This document shows positions 1 to 10,325 of a stretch of 33,080 bases of DNA, one piece after another. The stretch is taken from positions 1-33,080 of the forward strand of contig JAJYTX010000004.1 in assembly GCA_021792815.1 (NCBI GenBank), given 5' to 3'. Within the stretch, counting starts at the first letter, position 1, and every line of letters begins with the position of its first letter. The notes beneath the pieces were generated by a model, which saw only the letters and a list, made by a program, of their open reading frames with translations, did not search any database and was not told the DNA's origin. Source of the DNA: Pseudomonadota bacterium. Lineage in GTDB: Bacteria > Pseudomonadota > Gammaproteobacteria > Steroidobacterales > Steroidobacteraceae. The position numbers were made by a program, and so were the translations under genes.

Positions 1-2
1 CG

Positions 3-908
3 CAATTCGACTCCAAGACCCTCGATGCGGGGCCGAGCTGGAGCTATCCGATCAGCGAGTTCCAGTACCTCACCTTCGGGGCGGCCTTCGAGGACGCCCG
101 GCTCCTCACCACTTCCCAGGGCAGCGCCACCCAGGCCATCGAGTGGGTGCAGCACAACGGCAGCCCCTACAGCCAGCTGGTGCACCAGGACTATTACAAC
201 AACGACTTCGTGCTGTACGGCACGAACTTCAACGACGTGCAGCTGATGGCCGGGTGGGGCATCGATGACCGCAACCGCACGCTGTTCGCGACCCGCGGCA
301 TGATGGCCTCCCTCAGCATGAGCGCCACCGTTCCGAGCAGCAGCGTCGAGTACTGGGTCGGAAGCGCGCGCTACCTGCAGTACTTGCCGCTCTGGCCGCA
401 CCACCTCACCCTCGCGTTCCACGAGTCGGTCGACTACGGCTCCTCCTTCGGCCACACCACGGGCCTGCCCCCCTACCGGCTGTTCTTCGGCGGCGGCCCT
501 GACTCGGTCCGCGGGTACCGGGAGGCCTTCCTCGGGCCGCGCGACAACTTCGGCAACCCCTACGGCGGCAACTTCGACATCGTGAGCCAGAACGAGCTGC
601 TGCTGCCCATGCCCGCCAAGTGGCGCCACAGCGCCCGGGTGGCCTTGTTCTTTGACGTGGGCAACGTCTTCTACACCGGCAACCGCATCAAGTTCTACGG
701 GCCGGCCGGCTTGCCGGTGACCTATCACCTCACCGGCTGGGGGAGCCTGAAGCGCTCGGCGGGCATCGCGGTGGAGTGGCTCTCGCCCATGGGGCTGTTC
801 CAGTTCAGCTATGGCATTCCGCTCAATGCGACCCATTACAATCTTGCCAAGAATCAATGGGGTGATCAGACGAGCGGCTTCCAGTTCACGGTCGGCCAGG
901 CGTTTTGA
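3..908 (+). CDS. bamA: Outer membrane protein assembly factor BamA, C-terminal part (5' end outside window)
   Basis: The last 301 codons of BamA, the Omp85-family channel that folds and inserts beta-barrel proteins into the outer membrane. The frame is open from the left edge, so the POTRA domains and first strands lie upstream of the window. Visible: the conserved loop-6 motif as SVRGYREAFLGPRD (VRGF in E. coli), the barrel strand RVALFFDVGNVF, and the closing segment AGIAVEWLSPMGLFQFSYGIPL. The protein ends in FQFTVGQAF, with the terminal aromatic residue expected of an outer-membrane beta-signal. The next gene is skp, the usual neighbour that delivers unfolded outer membrane proteins to BamA. 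A hairpin with an AT-rich tail follows. Only the N-terminal extent is uncertain. Confidence 0.95.
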   Translation, partial: QFDSKTLDAGPSWSYPISEFQYLTFGAAFEDARLLTTSQGSATQAIEWVQHNGSPYSQLVHQDYYNNDFVLYGTNFNDVQLMAGWGIDDRNRTLFATRGMMASLSMSATVPSSSVEYWVGSARYLQYLPLWPHHLTLAFHESVDYGSSFGHTTGLPPYRLFFGGGPDSVRGYREAFLGPRDNFGNPYGGNFDIVSQNELLLPMPAKWRHSARVALFFDVGNVFYTGNRIKFYGPAGLPVTYHLTGWGSLKRSAGIAVEWLSPMGLFQFSYGIPLNATHYNLAKNQWGDQTSGFQFTVGQAF

Positions 909-1012
909 CGGATCTCAGCGAGGGGCGGGGGCGGCCGGCCCGCGCGGCCCGGTCGCGCTGCCCGCGAAGAGACCGGGACGCGCATCGGCCGTAGTGGTAG
1001 CATTCCCCGCTT

Positions 1013-1050
1013 GGCCGCCACCGGCGGCCTATTAATATTATTTTATTCCA
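1013..1050 (+). terminator. Candidate intrinsic terminator after bamA
   Basis: GGCCGCC (1013-1019), loop ACC, GGCGGCC (1023-1029) forms a perfect 7-bp stem. It is followed by an AT-rich tail at 1030-1050 (TATTAATATTATTTTATT), which is striking in such GC-rich DNA. It reads as a rho-independent terminator or attenuator about 105 nt after the bamA stop. The same AT-rich block could also serve as promoter DNA for skp, because it ends about 20 nt before the skp start. The two roles cannot be separated from sequence. Confidence 0.5.
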
Positions 1051-1058
1051 TTGCATCC

Positions 1059-1065
1059 GAGGTGG
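1059..1065 (+). promoter_or_regulatory. Ribosome binding site that sets the skp start
   Basis: GAGGTGG lies 6 nt before GTG 1072. An upstream in-frame TTG at 1051 has no such site and would put charged, non-signal residues in front of the signal peptide. This supports GTG 1072 as the start. Confidence 0.6.
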
Positions 1066-1071
1066 GTTGCC

Positions 1072-1611
1072 GTGAAGCGCTTGAGCAGAAGCAGTTCAGT
1101 CGTTGTGATGATCGCCGCCGGCATCATGGCCGTGGCACTGGCGCCGGCGAGAGCGCAGGCCGCCGGCCTCAAGGTCGCCGTGGTCGATTACCTGGCGCTG
1201 GTGCAGGCCTCGCCGCAATACCGCTCGGCCATCGCGACGTTGCGCGGGCAGTTTCTGCCGAAGCAGAAACACCTGCAGAGCGAGGCCACTGCGCTCAAGG
1301 CCAAGCAGGCGACGCTGCAGCGCAATGCGGCGACCATGACCCAGGACCAGCTCGAGCAGGCCGAGCTCAATCTGCGCGAGAAGGCGCAGTCGTTCCAGGA
1401 AGAGCAGATGTCGGTCGAGCGGGCCCTCAACACGCGCCGCAACGAGCTGATGTCGAACGTGCAGAAGACTCTGGTGGGTGTCGTGCAGGTCTACGCGCGC
1501 CAGCACGGCTACAACCTCGTGCTGTCCTCCGACGCGGTGCTGTACGCCGATGGCGCGATCGACATCACTCCCGCCCTGCTGAAAGAGTTCAAGGGTCCCG
1601 CCGCCCACTAG
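1072..1611 (+). CDS. skp: Periplasmic chaperone Skp (OmpH family)
   Basis: A 179-residue OmpH/Skp protein, which holds unfolded outer membrane proteins in the periplasm and passes them to the BAM complex. The N-terminus is a signal peptide: basic KRLSRSS, then a hydrophobic stretch ending in an AxA-type site (ARAQA-AG). The mature start GLKVAVVDYLALVQASPQYR is typical of the family. Residues about 50-130 are rich in Gln, Glu, Lys and Ala with heptad character, as in Skp's long coiled-coil arms, and the C-terminus returns to beta strand (YNLVLSSDAVLYADGAIDIT). GTG 1072 was chosen because GAGGTGG precedes it. The place between bamA and lpxD is the standard one. E. coli Skp is about 161 residues. 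Confidence 0.9.
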   Translation: MKRLSRSSSVVVMIAAGIMAVALAPARAQAAGLKVAVVDYLALVQASPQYRSAIATLRGQFLPKQKHLQSEATALKAKQATLQRNAATMTQDQLEQAELNLREKAQSFQEEQMSVERALNTRRNELMSNVQKTLVGVVQVYARQHGYNLVLSSDAVLYADGAIDITPALLKEFKGPAAH

Positions 1612-1626
1612 CGGCCCATTTCCTCC

Positions 1627-2670
1627 ATGGGCGTCTCGATCGGGGAGCTCGCAGTCCGATTTGGCTGCGAGCTGCGCGGCGATCCGGGCGTGATGGTGGA
1701 GCGTGTGGCGACGCTGGCGGCGGCCGATGAGCGCTCGGTGGCGTTTCTCGCCAACCCGCGCTATCGGCCCGAGCTCGCCGCCACGCGCGCCGGGGCGGTG
1801 GTGCTCGACGCCGAGGCCGCCGGGGTCTGCCCGGCGGCGGCGTTGGTTTGCCGCAATCCCCACGCCACCTACGCACGGATCGCGGCGATCCTGCACCCCT
1901 TGCCAGCGGGGCCCTCGGGCATCGATCCTTCGGCGGTGGTCTCCGCGCAGGCGCGGGTGGATCCCGGTGCGCATGTCGGTGCGCTCAGCGTCATCGGCGC
2001 GGGCGCCGTGGTCGGGGCGCGCGCGTTCATCGGCCCTCAGTGCCTGATCGGCGAGGACGCCGTCCTCGGCGAGGACGTGCGCCTGGTCGCCCGGGTGACG
2101 GTCTGTCGCGGTGTCGAGATCGGAGCGCGCGCGCTGATCCAGCCGGGCGCGGTGATCGGCGCGGACGGCTTCGGCTTCGCGCAGGATCAGGGCCGGTGGA
2201 TCAAGGTGCCGCAGATCGGTACGGTGCGTGTTGGCGCCGATGTGGAGATCGGCGCCAACACCACGATCGATCGCGGGGCGATCGAGGACACGGTGATCGA
2301 GGAAGGGGTCAAGCTCGATAACCTGATCCAGATCGGACACAACGTGCGCGTGGGGGCGCACAGCGCGCTGGCGGCCTGCGTCGGGGTCTCCGGCAGCACC
2401 ACCATCGGGCGGCGCTGCATGATCGCCGGCCAGGTGGGGATCGCCGGTCACCTGACGATCAGCGATGACGTGGTGATCACCGCGCGCACCGGGATCAGCC
2501 ATTCGATCACCGCCCCGGGGGTATACTCCGGACACATTCCACACGAACAGGCCGCCACCTGGCGCCGGCTGGTCGCGCGCTTCAAGCGCCTCGAATCCTT
2601 CGCCACCCGACTCAAGGCGCTCGAGCGCCGCCCGGGCCGCGCCTGCGACCAGGAAGAGGATGATGACTGA
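1627..2670 (+). CDS. lpxD: UDP-3-O-(3-hydroxyacyl)glucosamine N-acyltransferase LpxD
   Basis: Third step of lipid A synthesis: transfers a second 3-hydroxyacyl chain from acyl carrier protein to the 2-amino group of UDP-3-O-acylglucosamine in the cytoplasm. The 347-residue protein has the N-terminal uridine-binding domain (about 1-100), then the left-handed beta helix of hexapeptide repeats ([14 protein letters not shown] and similar, about 100-305), then a C-terminal helix. The expected catalytic His is in [10 protein letters not shown] at residue 238 (His239 in E. coli). The C-terminus is somewhat longer and highly charged (QEEDDD). It starts 15 nt after the skp stop and overlaps fabZ by 11 nt, so the two are likely co-translated. 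Confidence 0.96.
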   Translation: MGVSIGELAVRFGCELRGDPGVMVERVATLAAADERSVAFLANPRYRPELAATRAGAVVLDAEAAGVCPAAALVCRNPHATYARIAAILHPLPAGPSGIDPSAVVSAQARVDPGAHVGALSVIGAGAVVGARAFIGPQCLIGEDAVLGEDVRLVARVTVCRGVEIGARALIQPGAVIGADGFGFAQDQGRWIKVPQIGTVRVGADVEIGANTTIDRGAIEDTVIEEGVKLDNLIQIGHNVRVGAHSALAACVGVSGSTTIGRRCMIAGQVGIAGHLTISDDVVITARTGISHSITAPGVYSGHIPHEQAATWRRLVARFKRLESFATRLKALERRPGRACDQEEDDD

Positions 2671-3115
2671 CCTGCCACTCGATATTCACGGTATTCTGCG
2701 GCTGCTGCCGCACCGCTATCCGTTCCTGCTGGTCGATCGCGTGCTCGAGTGGCACACCGGACAGAGCATCCGCGCGCTGAAGAACGTCACCTACAACGAG
2801 CCGTTCTTCACGGGCCACTTCCCGGCGCGCCCCGTCATGCCGGGCGTGCTCATCATCGAGGCGCTGGCCCAGGCCGCCGGCATCCTGATCTTCCACAGCC
2901 AGGGCGGCGCGCCGGAGGATCAAACTCGGTTTTATTTCGTCGGCATCGACAAGGCGCGCTTCCGCAAGCCGGTCGAGCCCGGCGATCAGCTCATTCTCGA
3001 GGCGCAGGTGCAGCGCTGCCTGCGGGGCATCTGGAAGTTCTCCACCCGCGCGCGGGTCGGGGAGAGCGAGGTGGCGCATGCGGAGATCATGGTGACGCCG
3101 GAGGCCGGCAAGTGA
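2660..3115 (+). CDS. fabZ: 3-hydroxyacyl-[acyl-carrier-protein] dehydratase FabZ
   Basis: Dehydrates 3-hydroxyacyl-ACP to trans-2-enoyl-ACP in type II fatty acid elongation. It competes with LpxA and LpxD for 3-hydroxyacyl-ACP, so its place among the lpx genes couples phospholipid and lipid A supply. The 151-residue hot-dog-fold protein has [12 protein letters not shown] near the N-terminus. The catalytic pair is His53 in [13 protein letters not shown] and Glu67 in IIEALAQA (His54/Glu68 in E. coli). Two adjacent ATGs (2660 and 2663) share the AGGA at 2651-2654, so the first residue may be either. The stop overlaps the lpxA GTG. Confidence 0.96.
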   Translation: MMTDLPLDIHGILRLLPHRYPFLLVDRVLEWHTGQSIRALKNVTYNEPFFTGHFPARPVMPGVLIIEALAQAAGILIFHSQGGAPEDQTRFYFVGIDKARFRKPVEPGDQLILEAQVQRCLRGIWKFSTRARVGESEVAHAEIMVTPEAGK

Positions 3116-3882
3116 TCGACCCGCATGCCATCGTCTCCCCGCGGGCGCAGCTCGCCTCGGATGTGACGGTGGGACCGTTCAGCGTCATCGGCCCCGGGGT
3201 GAGCATCGGGCCGGGCACCGTCGTGGGACCCCATGTGGTCATCGACGGCTCGACCCTCATCGGCGCGGACAATCGGATCTTCCAGTTCGCCTCGATCGGC
3301 GATGCGCCGCAGGACAAGAAATACCGCGGCGAGCCGACCCGCCTCGAGATCGGCGACCGTAACGTGTTTCGCGAGAGCTGCACCATCAACCGCGGCACGG
3401 CCCATGATCACGGCGTGACCCGCATCGGCGATGACAATCTGTTCATGGCCTACTCGCACGTGGCTCACGACTGCACCGTCGGCAACCACGCCGTGTTCGC
3501 CAACTGCGCCGCCCTCGGCGGGCACGTGGAAATCGGCGACTGGGTGATCCTCGGGGGCCTCACGGCCGTTCACCAATTCACCCAGATCGGGGCGCACGCC
3601 TTTCTCGCGGGCGGGGCAATCGTCACGCGTGATGTGCCCCCCTACGTCATGGTGGCCGGCAATCCCGCGGTGCCGCACGCGGTCAACACCGAGGGCTTGA
3701 AGCGCCGCGGATTCGATGCCGCCCAGATCCGCAACATCCGCGAGGCCTATCGCACGCTGTATCGCTGCGAGCTCCGGCTGAGCGAGGCGCTCGAGCGGCT
3801 CGATGCCCTCGGCGCCGATCGGCCCGAAGTGCGCTTCTTCGTCGATTTCATCCGCCGATCGGAACGAAGTATCGTGAGATGA
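3112..3882 (+). CDS. lpxA: UDP-N-acetylglucosamine O-acyltransferase LpxA
   Basis: First step of lipid A synthesis: moves a 3-hydroxyacyl chain from ACP to the 3-OH of UDP-GlcNAc. The 256-residue protein starts at a GTG overlapping the fabZ TGA (GTGA). It shows hexapeptide-repeat beta-helix sequence from the start ([10 protein letters not shown]), [23 protein letters not shown], and the catalytic His at residue 119 in [13 protein letters not shown] (His125 in E. coli). The C-terminal helical part includes [23 protein letters not shown]. The hydrocarbon-ruler position equivalent to E. coli Gly173 is Gly here (AHAFLAGG, about residue 167). In E. coli this Gly goes with a C14 chain, while P. aeruginosa has Met and uses C10. 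A longer primary acyl chain is therefore an inference. E. coli LpxA is 262 residues. Confidence 0.95.
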   Translation: MIDPHAIVSPRAQLASDVTVGPFSVIGPGVSIGPGTVVGPHVVIDGSTLIGADNRIFQFASIGDAPQDKKYRGEPTRLEIGDRNVFRESCTINRGTAHDHGVTRIGDDNLFMAYSHVAHDCTVGNHAVFANCAALGGHVEIGDWVILGGLTAVHQFTQIGAHAFLAGGAIVTRDVPPYVMVAGNPAVPHAVNTEGLKRRGFDAAQIRNIREAYRTLYRCELRLSEALERLDALGADRPEVRFFVDFIRRSERSIVR

Positions 3883-5108
3883 TCGCGCCCGCGGAAGTGA
3901 CCGCGTGCGAGCCGCCGCTCGCGCGGGCGCTGCGCATCGGGATCGTCGCCGGGGAGTCCTCGGGCGATCAGCTCGGGGCGGCTCTGATCGGCGCGCTGCG
4001 CGAGCGGGTGCCGGGTGTGCAGTGCTTCGGCGTCGCCGGCCCGAAGATGATCGACGCGGGCTGCGAGGCGTGGGCGCACGCCGAGGAGCTGGCCGTGATG
4101 GGCTTCACCGAGGTGCTGCCGCACCTGCCGCGGATCCTGCGCCTGCGGGCCGCGCTCACCCGGAGGTTTCTGGCGATGCGGCCCGATGTGTTCATCGGGA
4201 TCGATGCGCCGACCTTCAACCTCGGTCTCGCCCGGCGCCTGAAGGGCCGGGGCATCAGAACCGTCCAGTACGTTGCTCCGCAGGTCTGGGCCTGGCGCCA
4301 GGGCCGGGTGCGCAGGATCGGCCGCGCCTGCGACCTGGTGTTGTGTCTGCTGCCGTTCGAGACCGGCTTTTACACCGAGCACGGCGTGCGCGCGGTGTTC
4401 GTCGGCCATCCGCTCGCCGATCAGATCCCGCTCGAAGTCGATCGCGAGGCCGCGCGGCGCGCACTGGACCTCGAGCAGGGGGCCGCCGTCGTTGCGCTTC
4501 TGCCCGGCAGCCGGGTGGGGGAGGTCGAGCGGTTGGGCGGGGATTTCATCGAGGCCGCGGCCTGGCTTGCCGCGCGATCGCCCGGCATGCGGTTCCTTGC
4601 GCCCATGGCCACGGCGCGGGTGCGTGAGGTATTTCAGAGGAAGCAGGCACAAGCTTCTGATAAACCGGATATTATTTTGCTGGAAGGCCAGGCTCAGCGG
4701 GCCCTTGCGGCGTGCGACGCGGCCATCGTCGCCTCCGGAACCGCTACACTCGAGACCCTGCTCACGCGCCGGCCGATGGTGGTGGCGTATCGGCTGGGTG
4801 AGCTGACCGCGTTTCTGCTTCGCAGGCTGCGGCTGGTCAAGGTGCCGTACTTCTCCCAACCGAACCTGCTGGTCGGGCGCCCGATGGTGCCGGAGTTCGT
4901 GCAGGAGGGCGTGAGCGGGGAGGCGCTCGGCTCGGCGCTGCTCACGCGGCTGAGCGATGAGGCGTACCGGCGAGAGCTGTCGGGCGAGTTCGAGTCCGTG
5001 CACCGGCGGCTTCGCGTGGGGGGCGCAGGCAGGGCGGCGGAGGCCATTCTGGAGTGCATTCGGGGCGTAGCGTCAGCGAGCGGGGCCGTGCGTGAAAGCG
5101 ATCCGTGA
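3879..5108 (+). CDS. lpxB: Lipid-A-disaccharide synthase LpxB
   Basis: GT19-family glycosyltransferase that joins UDP-2,3-diacylglucosamine and lipid X into the tetraacyl disaccharide at the inner face of the cytoplasmic membrane. The 409 residues (382 in E. coli) carry a short N-terminal extension before the family start [19 protein letters not shown]. Further family segments: [87 protein letters not shown] and [24 protein letters not shown] 3879 overlaps the lpxA TGA as ATGA. The 3' end overlaps rnhB by 17 nt. The overlaps from lpxD to rnhB indicate a translationally coupled operon. Confidence 0.96.
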   Translation: MIAPAEVTACEPPLARALRIGIVAGESSGDQLGAALIGALRERVPGVQCFGVAGPKMIDAGCEAWAHAEELAVMGFTEVLPHLPRILRLRAALTRRFLAMRPDVFIGIDAPTFNLGLARRLKGRGIRTVQYVAPQVWAWRQGRVRRIGRACDLVLCLLPFETGFYTEHGVRAVFVGHPLADQIPLEVDREAARRALDLEQGAAVVALLPGSRVGEVERLGGDFIEAAAWLAARSPGMRFLAPMATARVREVFQRKQAQASDKPDIILLEGQAQRALAACDAAIVASGTATLETLLTRRPMVVAYRLGELTAFLLRRLRLVKVPYFSQPNLLVGRPMVPEFVQEGVSGEALGSALLTRLSDEAYRRELSGEFESVHRRLRVGGAGRAAEAILECIRGVASASGAVRESDP

Positions 5109-5700
5109 GGCCGCCCGTGAGGCCGAGGCGCGCGTCGCCGGGGTCGATGAGGCCGGGCGCGGGCCGCTGGCGGGACCGGTCGTGGCGGCGGCCGTGATCT
5201 TGGATCCGCGCCGTCCGATCGAGGGCCTCGCCGATTCGAAGACCCTCTCGGAGCGCTCGCGCGAGCGCCTCGCGCTCCTCATCCGCGAGCGGGCGCTCGC
5301 ATGGTCGCTCGCCTCGAGCGGGCGCGAAGAGATCGACACGCTCAATATCCTGCGCGCGACGCTGCTCGCCATGAGCCGCGCGGTGCACGGGCTCGCGGTG
5401 CGCCCGGTGCACGTGCAGGTCGACGGCGATCATGCGCCTCGGCTCGATGATCCGGCGTGCACCGTCGAGACCGTCATCCGGGGCGATGCGACGGTGGCGG
5501 CGATCAGCGCCGCATCGATTCTCGCGAAAGTGCACCGGGATGGTCTGATGGTGGCGCTCGATGAGCGCCACCCCGGGTATGGCTTCGCGGCGCACAAGGG
5601 CTATGGCACCGCGGCGCATCTGGCGGCGCTGCGCCGGCTCGGTCCCTCGCCCGAGCACCGCCGCTCCTTCGCGCCGGTGAGGGCGGTGTGCCATGAGTAG
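5092..5700 (+). CDS. rnhB: Ribonuclease HII
   Basis: Removes RNA from RNA-DNA hybrids and cuts 5' of single ribonucleotides misincorporated in DNA. The 202-residue protein has the RNase HII signature [21 protein letters not shown] with the Asp-Glu metal ligands. A further acidic ligand lies in [11 protein letters not shown], and [18 protein letters not shown] and [17 protein letters not shown] follow. Translation most likely starts at GTG 5092 inside the lpxB end. A shorter start would remove only the poorly conserved [15 protein letters not shown]. It overlaps dnaE by 8 nt, coupling expression of a ribonucleotide-repair enzyme to the replicative polymerase, as in many Proteobacteria. Confidence 0.93.
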   Translation: MKAIREAAREAEARVAGVDEAGRGPLAGPVVAAAVILDPRRPIEGLADSKTLSERSRERLALLIRERALAWSLASSGREEIDTLNILRATLLAMSRAVHGLAVRPVHVQVDGDHAPRLDDPACTVETVIRGDATVAAISAASILAKVHRDGLMVALDERHPGYGFAAHKGYGTAAHLAALRRLGPSPEHRRSFAPVRAVCHE

Positions 5701-8700
5701 CTTCGCACATCTGCGCCTGCACACCGAGTACTCGCTGATCGACAGCGTGGTGCGCGTGCCCGAGCTCATCGAGGCCACCGCCGCGGCCGGCATGCCCGCC
5801 GTCGCCGTCACCGACCAGAGCAATCTGTTTGCGATGGTCAAGTTCTATCGCCATGCGCTCGCCGGCGGCGTCAAGCCCATCATCGGCGTCGACCTGCATG
5901 TGCGCGAGGGCGGCGAGCACCTGCAGCCGACGCGCATCACGCTGCTCTGCCAGTCCCAGGCGGGCTATCGCAACGTGACTCGGCTCGTGAGCCGCGCGTA
6001 CCTCGAAGGCCAGCAGCGCGGGGCGCCCATGATCGAGCGCGGCTGGCTCAGCGCCGAGACCCTGGAGGGACTCATCGCGCTCTCCTGCGCCGCCGAGGGC
6101 GATGTCGGGCGCGCGCTCGCCAACGGGCGCGAGGGCGAGGCCGGGCGCGCGCTCGATCAGTGGCTCGCGCTGTTCCCGGACCGGTACTACATCGAGCTGC
6201 AGCGCCTCGGGCGGCCCGATGAGGAGCTCTACATCGGCGCCGCGGTGAGCCTCGCGGGGCGCCGCGGCGTGCCGGTCGTGGCGACCAACGACGTGCGATT
6301 CCTCAAGTCCGCGGATTTCGCGTCGCACGAGGCGCGCGTGTGCATCCACGATGGGGCGCTGCTCGCGGATCCGGCCAGGGTGCGCCGCTATACGCCGCAG
6401 CAGTACCTGCGCTCGCCGCAGGAGATGGCGCGATTGTTCGCCGACCTCCCGGAAGCTCTGGCCAACTCCGTGGAGATCGCGCGCCGCTCGACGCTGGTGC
6501 TCGAGCTCGGACGTGCGCGCCTGCCGCCTTATCCGGTGCCGGGCGAGATGAGCACCGAAGCGTTCCTGCGAGGGCAGGCCGCCGCAGGGCTCGAGCGGCG
6601 CCTGCGGGAGATGGGGCGCGCACGCGCGGGGGGGGCCGCGGCGGGCCCCGAGGGCTACGAGGGCTACGAGGGCTACGAGGGCTACGAGAAGCGCCTGCGC
6701 AGCGAGCTCGACGTCATCTGCCAGATGGGCTTCGCCGGGTACTTCCTGATCGTCGCCGACTTCATCCGCTGGGCGCGCGGCAACGGCGTGCCCGTCGGTC
6801 CGGGCCGCGGCTCCGGCGCCGGCTCCCTCGTCGCCTACAGCCTCGGGATCACCGATCTCGATCCGCTGCGCTACGAGCTGCTGTTCGAGCGCTTCCTCAA
6901 TCCCGAGCGCGTGTCCATGCCCGACTTCGATGTCGACTTCTGCATGGAAGGGCGGGACCGCGTCATTGAGTACGTGGCACAGCGCTACGGGCGCGAGCGC
7001 GTCTCGCAAATCATCACGTACGGCACCATGGCGGCCAAGGCAGTCGTGCGCGACGTCGGCCGGGTGCTCGGCATGAGCTACGGGTACGTCGACAAGATCG
7101 CCAAGCTCATTCCCTTCGAGCTCGGCATCACGCTCGATGAGGCGCTCGAGAAGGAGCCGGAGCTCCGCAAGCTCTACGAGACCGAGGAGGACATCCACGC
7201 GCTCATCGATCTGGCCCGCTCGCTCGAGGGACTGACGCGAAACGCCGGCATGCACGCCGGCGGCGTGGTCATCGCCCCCTCGGTGCTGACGGACTTCGCC
7301 CCCCTCTACTGCGATGAGTCCGGCGGCAGCGTCGTCACCCAGTTCGACAAGGACGATGTGGAGGCCGCGGGCCTGGTGAAGTTCGACTTCCTGGGTCTGC
7401 GCACGCTCACCATCATCGATTGGACGGTCAAGTCGATCAATGCGCTGCGCGCGAAGGCGGGCGAGGCGCCCCTCGATATCGCCCGCATCCCCCTCGATGA
7501 TGCCGCCACCTACGAGCGCGTGCTCAAGAAAGCGCAGACGGTCGCGGTATTCCAGTTCGAATCGAGCGGCATGCAGCGCCTGCTCCGGGATGCCAAGCCC
7601 GACCGCTTCGAGGACCTGATCGCCCTGATCGCCCTGTTCCGCCCCGGTCCGATGGAGCTGATCCCGGAGTACGTCGCCTGCAAGCACGGCAAGAAGCCCG
7701 AGTACCTGCACCCGGACATGAAGGAGGTGCTCGCGGTCACCTACGGCGTGTTCGTCTACCAGGAGCAGGTGATGCAGATGGCGCAGCGCCTGGCCGGCTA
7801 CACCCTCGGGGGCGCGGACCTGTTGCGCCGTGCCATGGGCAAGAAGAAGCCCGAGGAGATGGCCAAGCAGCGCAGCGTGTTCGTCGCCGGCGCCACGGCG
7901 CGCGCGATCGATGAGCGCACCGCGAACGCGATCTTCGACCAGATGGAGAAGTTCGCCGGGTACGGCTTCAACAAGAGCCACGCGGCCGCCTACGCGCTGC
8001 TCTCGTATCAGACCGCCTACCTCAAGGCGCACGACCCGGCGGCGTTCATGGCGGCCATGCTGTCGGCGGACATGGATCACACCGACAAGGTCGTGACGCT
8101 GATCCACGAGTGCAACGCCATGCGGATCGAGGTGCGCCTGCCCGACATCAACTCTTCCCGGTACGAGTTCGTCGTCGAGGGCGAGCGCGCCATCCGCTAC
8201 GGCCTCGGGGCGGTCCGGGGAGTCGGCCGGGGCGCCGTGGAGGCGATCGTGGCCGAGCGCGAGGCGGGCGGGCCGTTCGAGACCCTGGAGGACCTGTGCC
8301 GCAGGCTCGATCTGACGAAAACCAACCGCCGGGTGCTGGAGGCGCTGCTGCGCTCGGGCAGCCTCGATGCGCTCAAGGCCAACCGCGCCACGCTCATGGA
8401 CCGGCTGCCCTCGGCCATCCAGCTCGGCGAGCAGGACTCCAAAGCCCTCGCGGCCGGCCAGGACGATCTGTTCGGGCTCGGCACGGGAGCGCTCGCCGCG
8501 CCGGTGGCGCGCCCGAGCGCGCCGGCGCTGCCGGAGTGGCCCGAGGCGGTGCGCCTCGCCGGGGAGCGCGAGACGCTCGGGCTGTATCTCACCGGCCACC
8601 CGATCAGGCGGTTCGAGCCGGGGCTCGCCACGGTCGTGTCACATCGGATCGGGGACCTGGTGAGCGGTGAGCCGGGAACGGGGAGCGCGCGGCCCGCGCC

Positions 8701-9259
8701 GGGGATGGAGCCTCGCTTCGGCGGGGGCAGGCCCGTGATCGTGGCGGGCCTGATCGAGGAGGTCCGCAAGCGCGGCTCGCGCATCATCCTGACACTCGAT
8801 GACTGCACCGGGCGGCTCGAGGCGAGCCTGTTCGAGGACGCCTATCAGCAGCAGCGCGACCTCATCGTCAAGGACGCGTTGATTCTGGCCGAGGGGCTGT
8901 TGCGCTTCGATGATTTCTCGGACGGCTGGCGGCTCAACCTGAAGCGCCTCACCGATCTCGCCAAGGCGCTCGAGCGTCATGCCCGCCGCATCCTCATCCA
9001 GTGGCCGGCGGGCGCCGACAACGCCTCGCTGCAGCGCCGGCTCGGGGAGCTGCTCGGGCGCTTCCGGCCGGGGCCGTGTCCGGTCCTCATCGAGTACGCC
9101 TGCGCGGGCGCCGGGGGCCGCCTGGCACTGGCTCCGGAGTGGTCCGTGAAGCCCTCCGCGGAGCTGCTCGAGGGCCTCGAGGGGCTGCTCGGGGCGGGCG
9201 CCGTGGTGCCGCTCTACGCCGCGCCCGTCGCCGGCGGACCGCTGTCGGCGGACGGTTAG
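5693..9259 (+). CDS. dnaE: DNA polymerase III subunit alpha
   Basis: Catalytic subunit of the replicative polymerase, 1188 residues (1160 in E. coli). Order: PHP domain from residue 2 ([16 protein letters not shown]); palm, thumb and fingers with [22 protein letters not shown]; catalytic aspartates Asp411 and Asp413 in PDFDVDF and Asp565 in LVKFDFLGL (E. coli 401, 403, 555); helix-hairpin-helix region; beta-clamp-binding motif QDDLF at 923-927; OB fold ([24 protein letters not shown]); and a tau-binding tail. ATG 5693 overlaps the rnhB stop. Oddity: between the PHP and palm regions, where E. coli has a charged linker, this protein carries an (EGY)4 run at residues 320-331 next to a G8 tract. 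Reading frame and key motifs are intact, so it should be functional. Confidence 0.97.
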   Translation: MSSFAHLRLHTEYSLIDSVVRVPELIEATAAAGMPAVAVTDQSNLFAMVKFYRHALAGGVKPIIGVDLHVREGGEHLQPTRITLLCQSQAGYRNVTRLVSRAYLEGQQRGAPMIERGWLSAETLEGLIALSCAAEGDVGRALANGREGEAGRALDQWLALFPDRYYIELQRLGRPDEELYIGAAVSLAGRRGVPVVATNDVRFLKSADFASHEARVCIHDGALLADPARVRRYTPQQYLRSPQEMARLFADLPEALANSVEIARRSTLVLELGRARLPPYPVPGEMSTEAFLRGQAAAGLERRLREMGRARAGGAAAGPEGYEGYEGYEGYEKRLRSELDVICQMGFAGYFLIVADFIRWARGNGVPVGPGRGSGAGSLVAYSLGITDLDPLRYELLFERFLNPERVSMPDFDVDFCMEGRDRVIEYVAQRYGRERVSQIITYGTMAAKAVVRDVGRVLGMSYGYVDKIAKLIPFELGITLDEALEKEPELRKLYETEEDIHALIDLARSLEGLTRNAGMHAGGVVIAPSVLTDFAPLYCDESGGSVVTQFDKDDVEAAGLVKFDFLGLRTLTIIDWTVKSINALRAKAGEAPLDIARIPLDDAATYERVLKKAQTVAVFQFESSGMQRLLRDAKPDRFEDLIALIALFRPGPMELIPEYVACKHGKKPEYLHPDMKEVLAVTYGVFVYQEQVMQMAQRLAGYTLGGADLLRRAMGKKKPEEMAKQRSVFVAGATARAIDERTANAIFDQMEKFAGYGFNKSHAAAYALLSYQTAYLKAHDPAAFMAAMLSADMDHTDKVVTLIHECNAMRIEVRLPDINSSRYEFVVEGERAIRYGLGAVRGVGRGAVEAIVAEREAGGPFETLEDLCRRLDLTKTNRRVLEALLRSGSLDALKANRATLMDRLPSAIQLGEQDSKALAAGQDDLFGLGTGALAAPVARPSAPALPEWPEAVRLAGERETLGLYLTGHPIRRFEPGLATVVSHRIGDLVSGEPGTGSARPAPGMEPRFGGGRPVIVAGLIEEVRKRGSRIILTLDDCTGRLEASLFEDAYQQQRDLIVKDALILAEGLLRFDDFSDGWRLNLKRLTDLAKALERHARRILIQWPAGADNASLQRRLGELLGRFRPGPCPVLIEYACAGAGGRLALAPEWSVKPSAELLEGLEGLLGAGAVVPLYAAPVAGGPLSADG
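6650..6688 (+). repeat. 9-bp tandem repeat inside dnaE encoding (Glu-Gly-Tyr)4
   Basis: Four exact copies of GAGGGCTAC (6650-6658, 6659-6667, 6668-6676, 6677-6685) plus the first three bases of a fifth. The unit is a multiple of three, so copy-number change keeps the frame. A G8 homopolymer at 6628-6635 lies just upstream and, unlike the 9-mer, could cause frameshifts by slippage. Confidence 0.95.
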
Positions 9260-9359
9260 GGAGGCGCCTCGGCGGCGGCGGCGGCGGGCGCGGTCACTTG
9301 CGCCCGGAGCGCTCCGCCCGTACCCTCGCGCCCAGACTGCAACAGCCCCGGTACTGCGC

Positions 9360-10321
<962 letters not shown>

Positions 10322-10325
<4 letters not shown>

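Noticed and set aside
5504..8599. Open frame of 1031 codons on the minus strand opposite dnaE
   Set aside because: Mirror frame of a GC-rich gene: His/Arg/Ala-rich, no domain character, while the plus strand is an intact DnaE.
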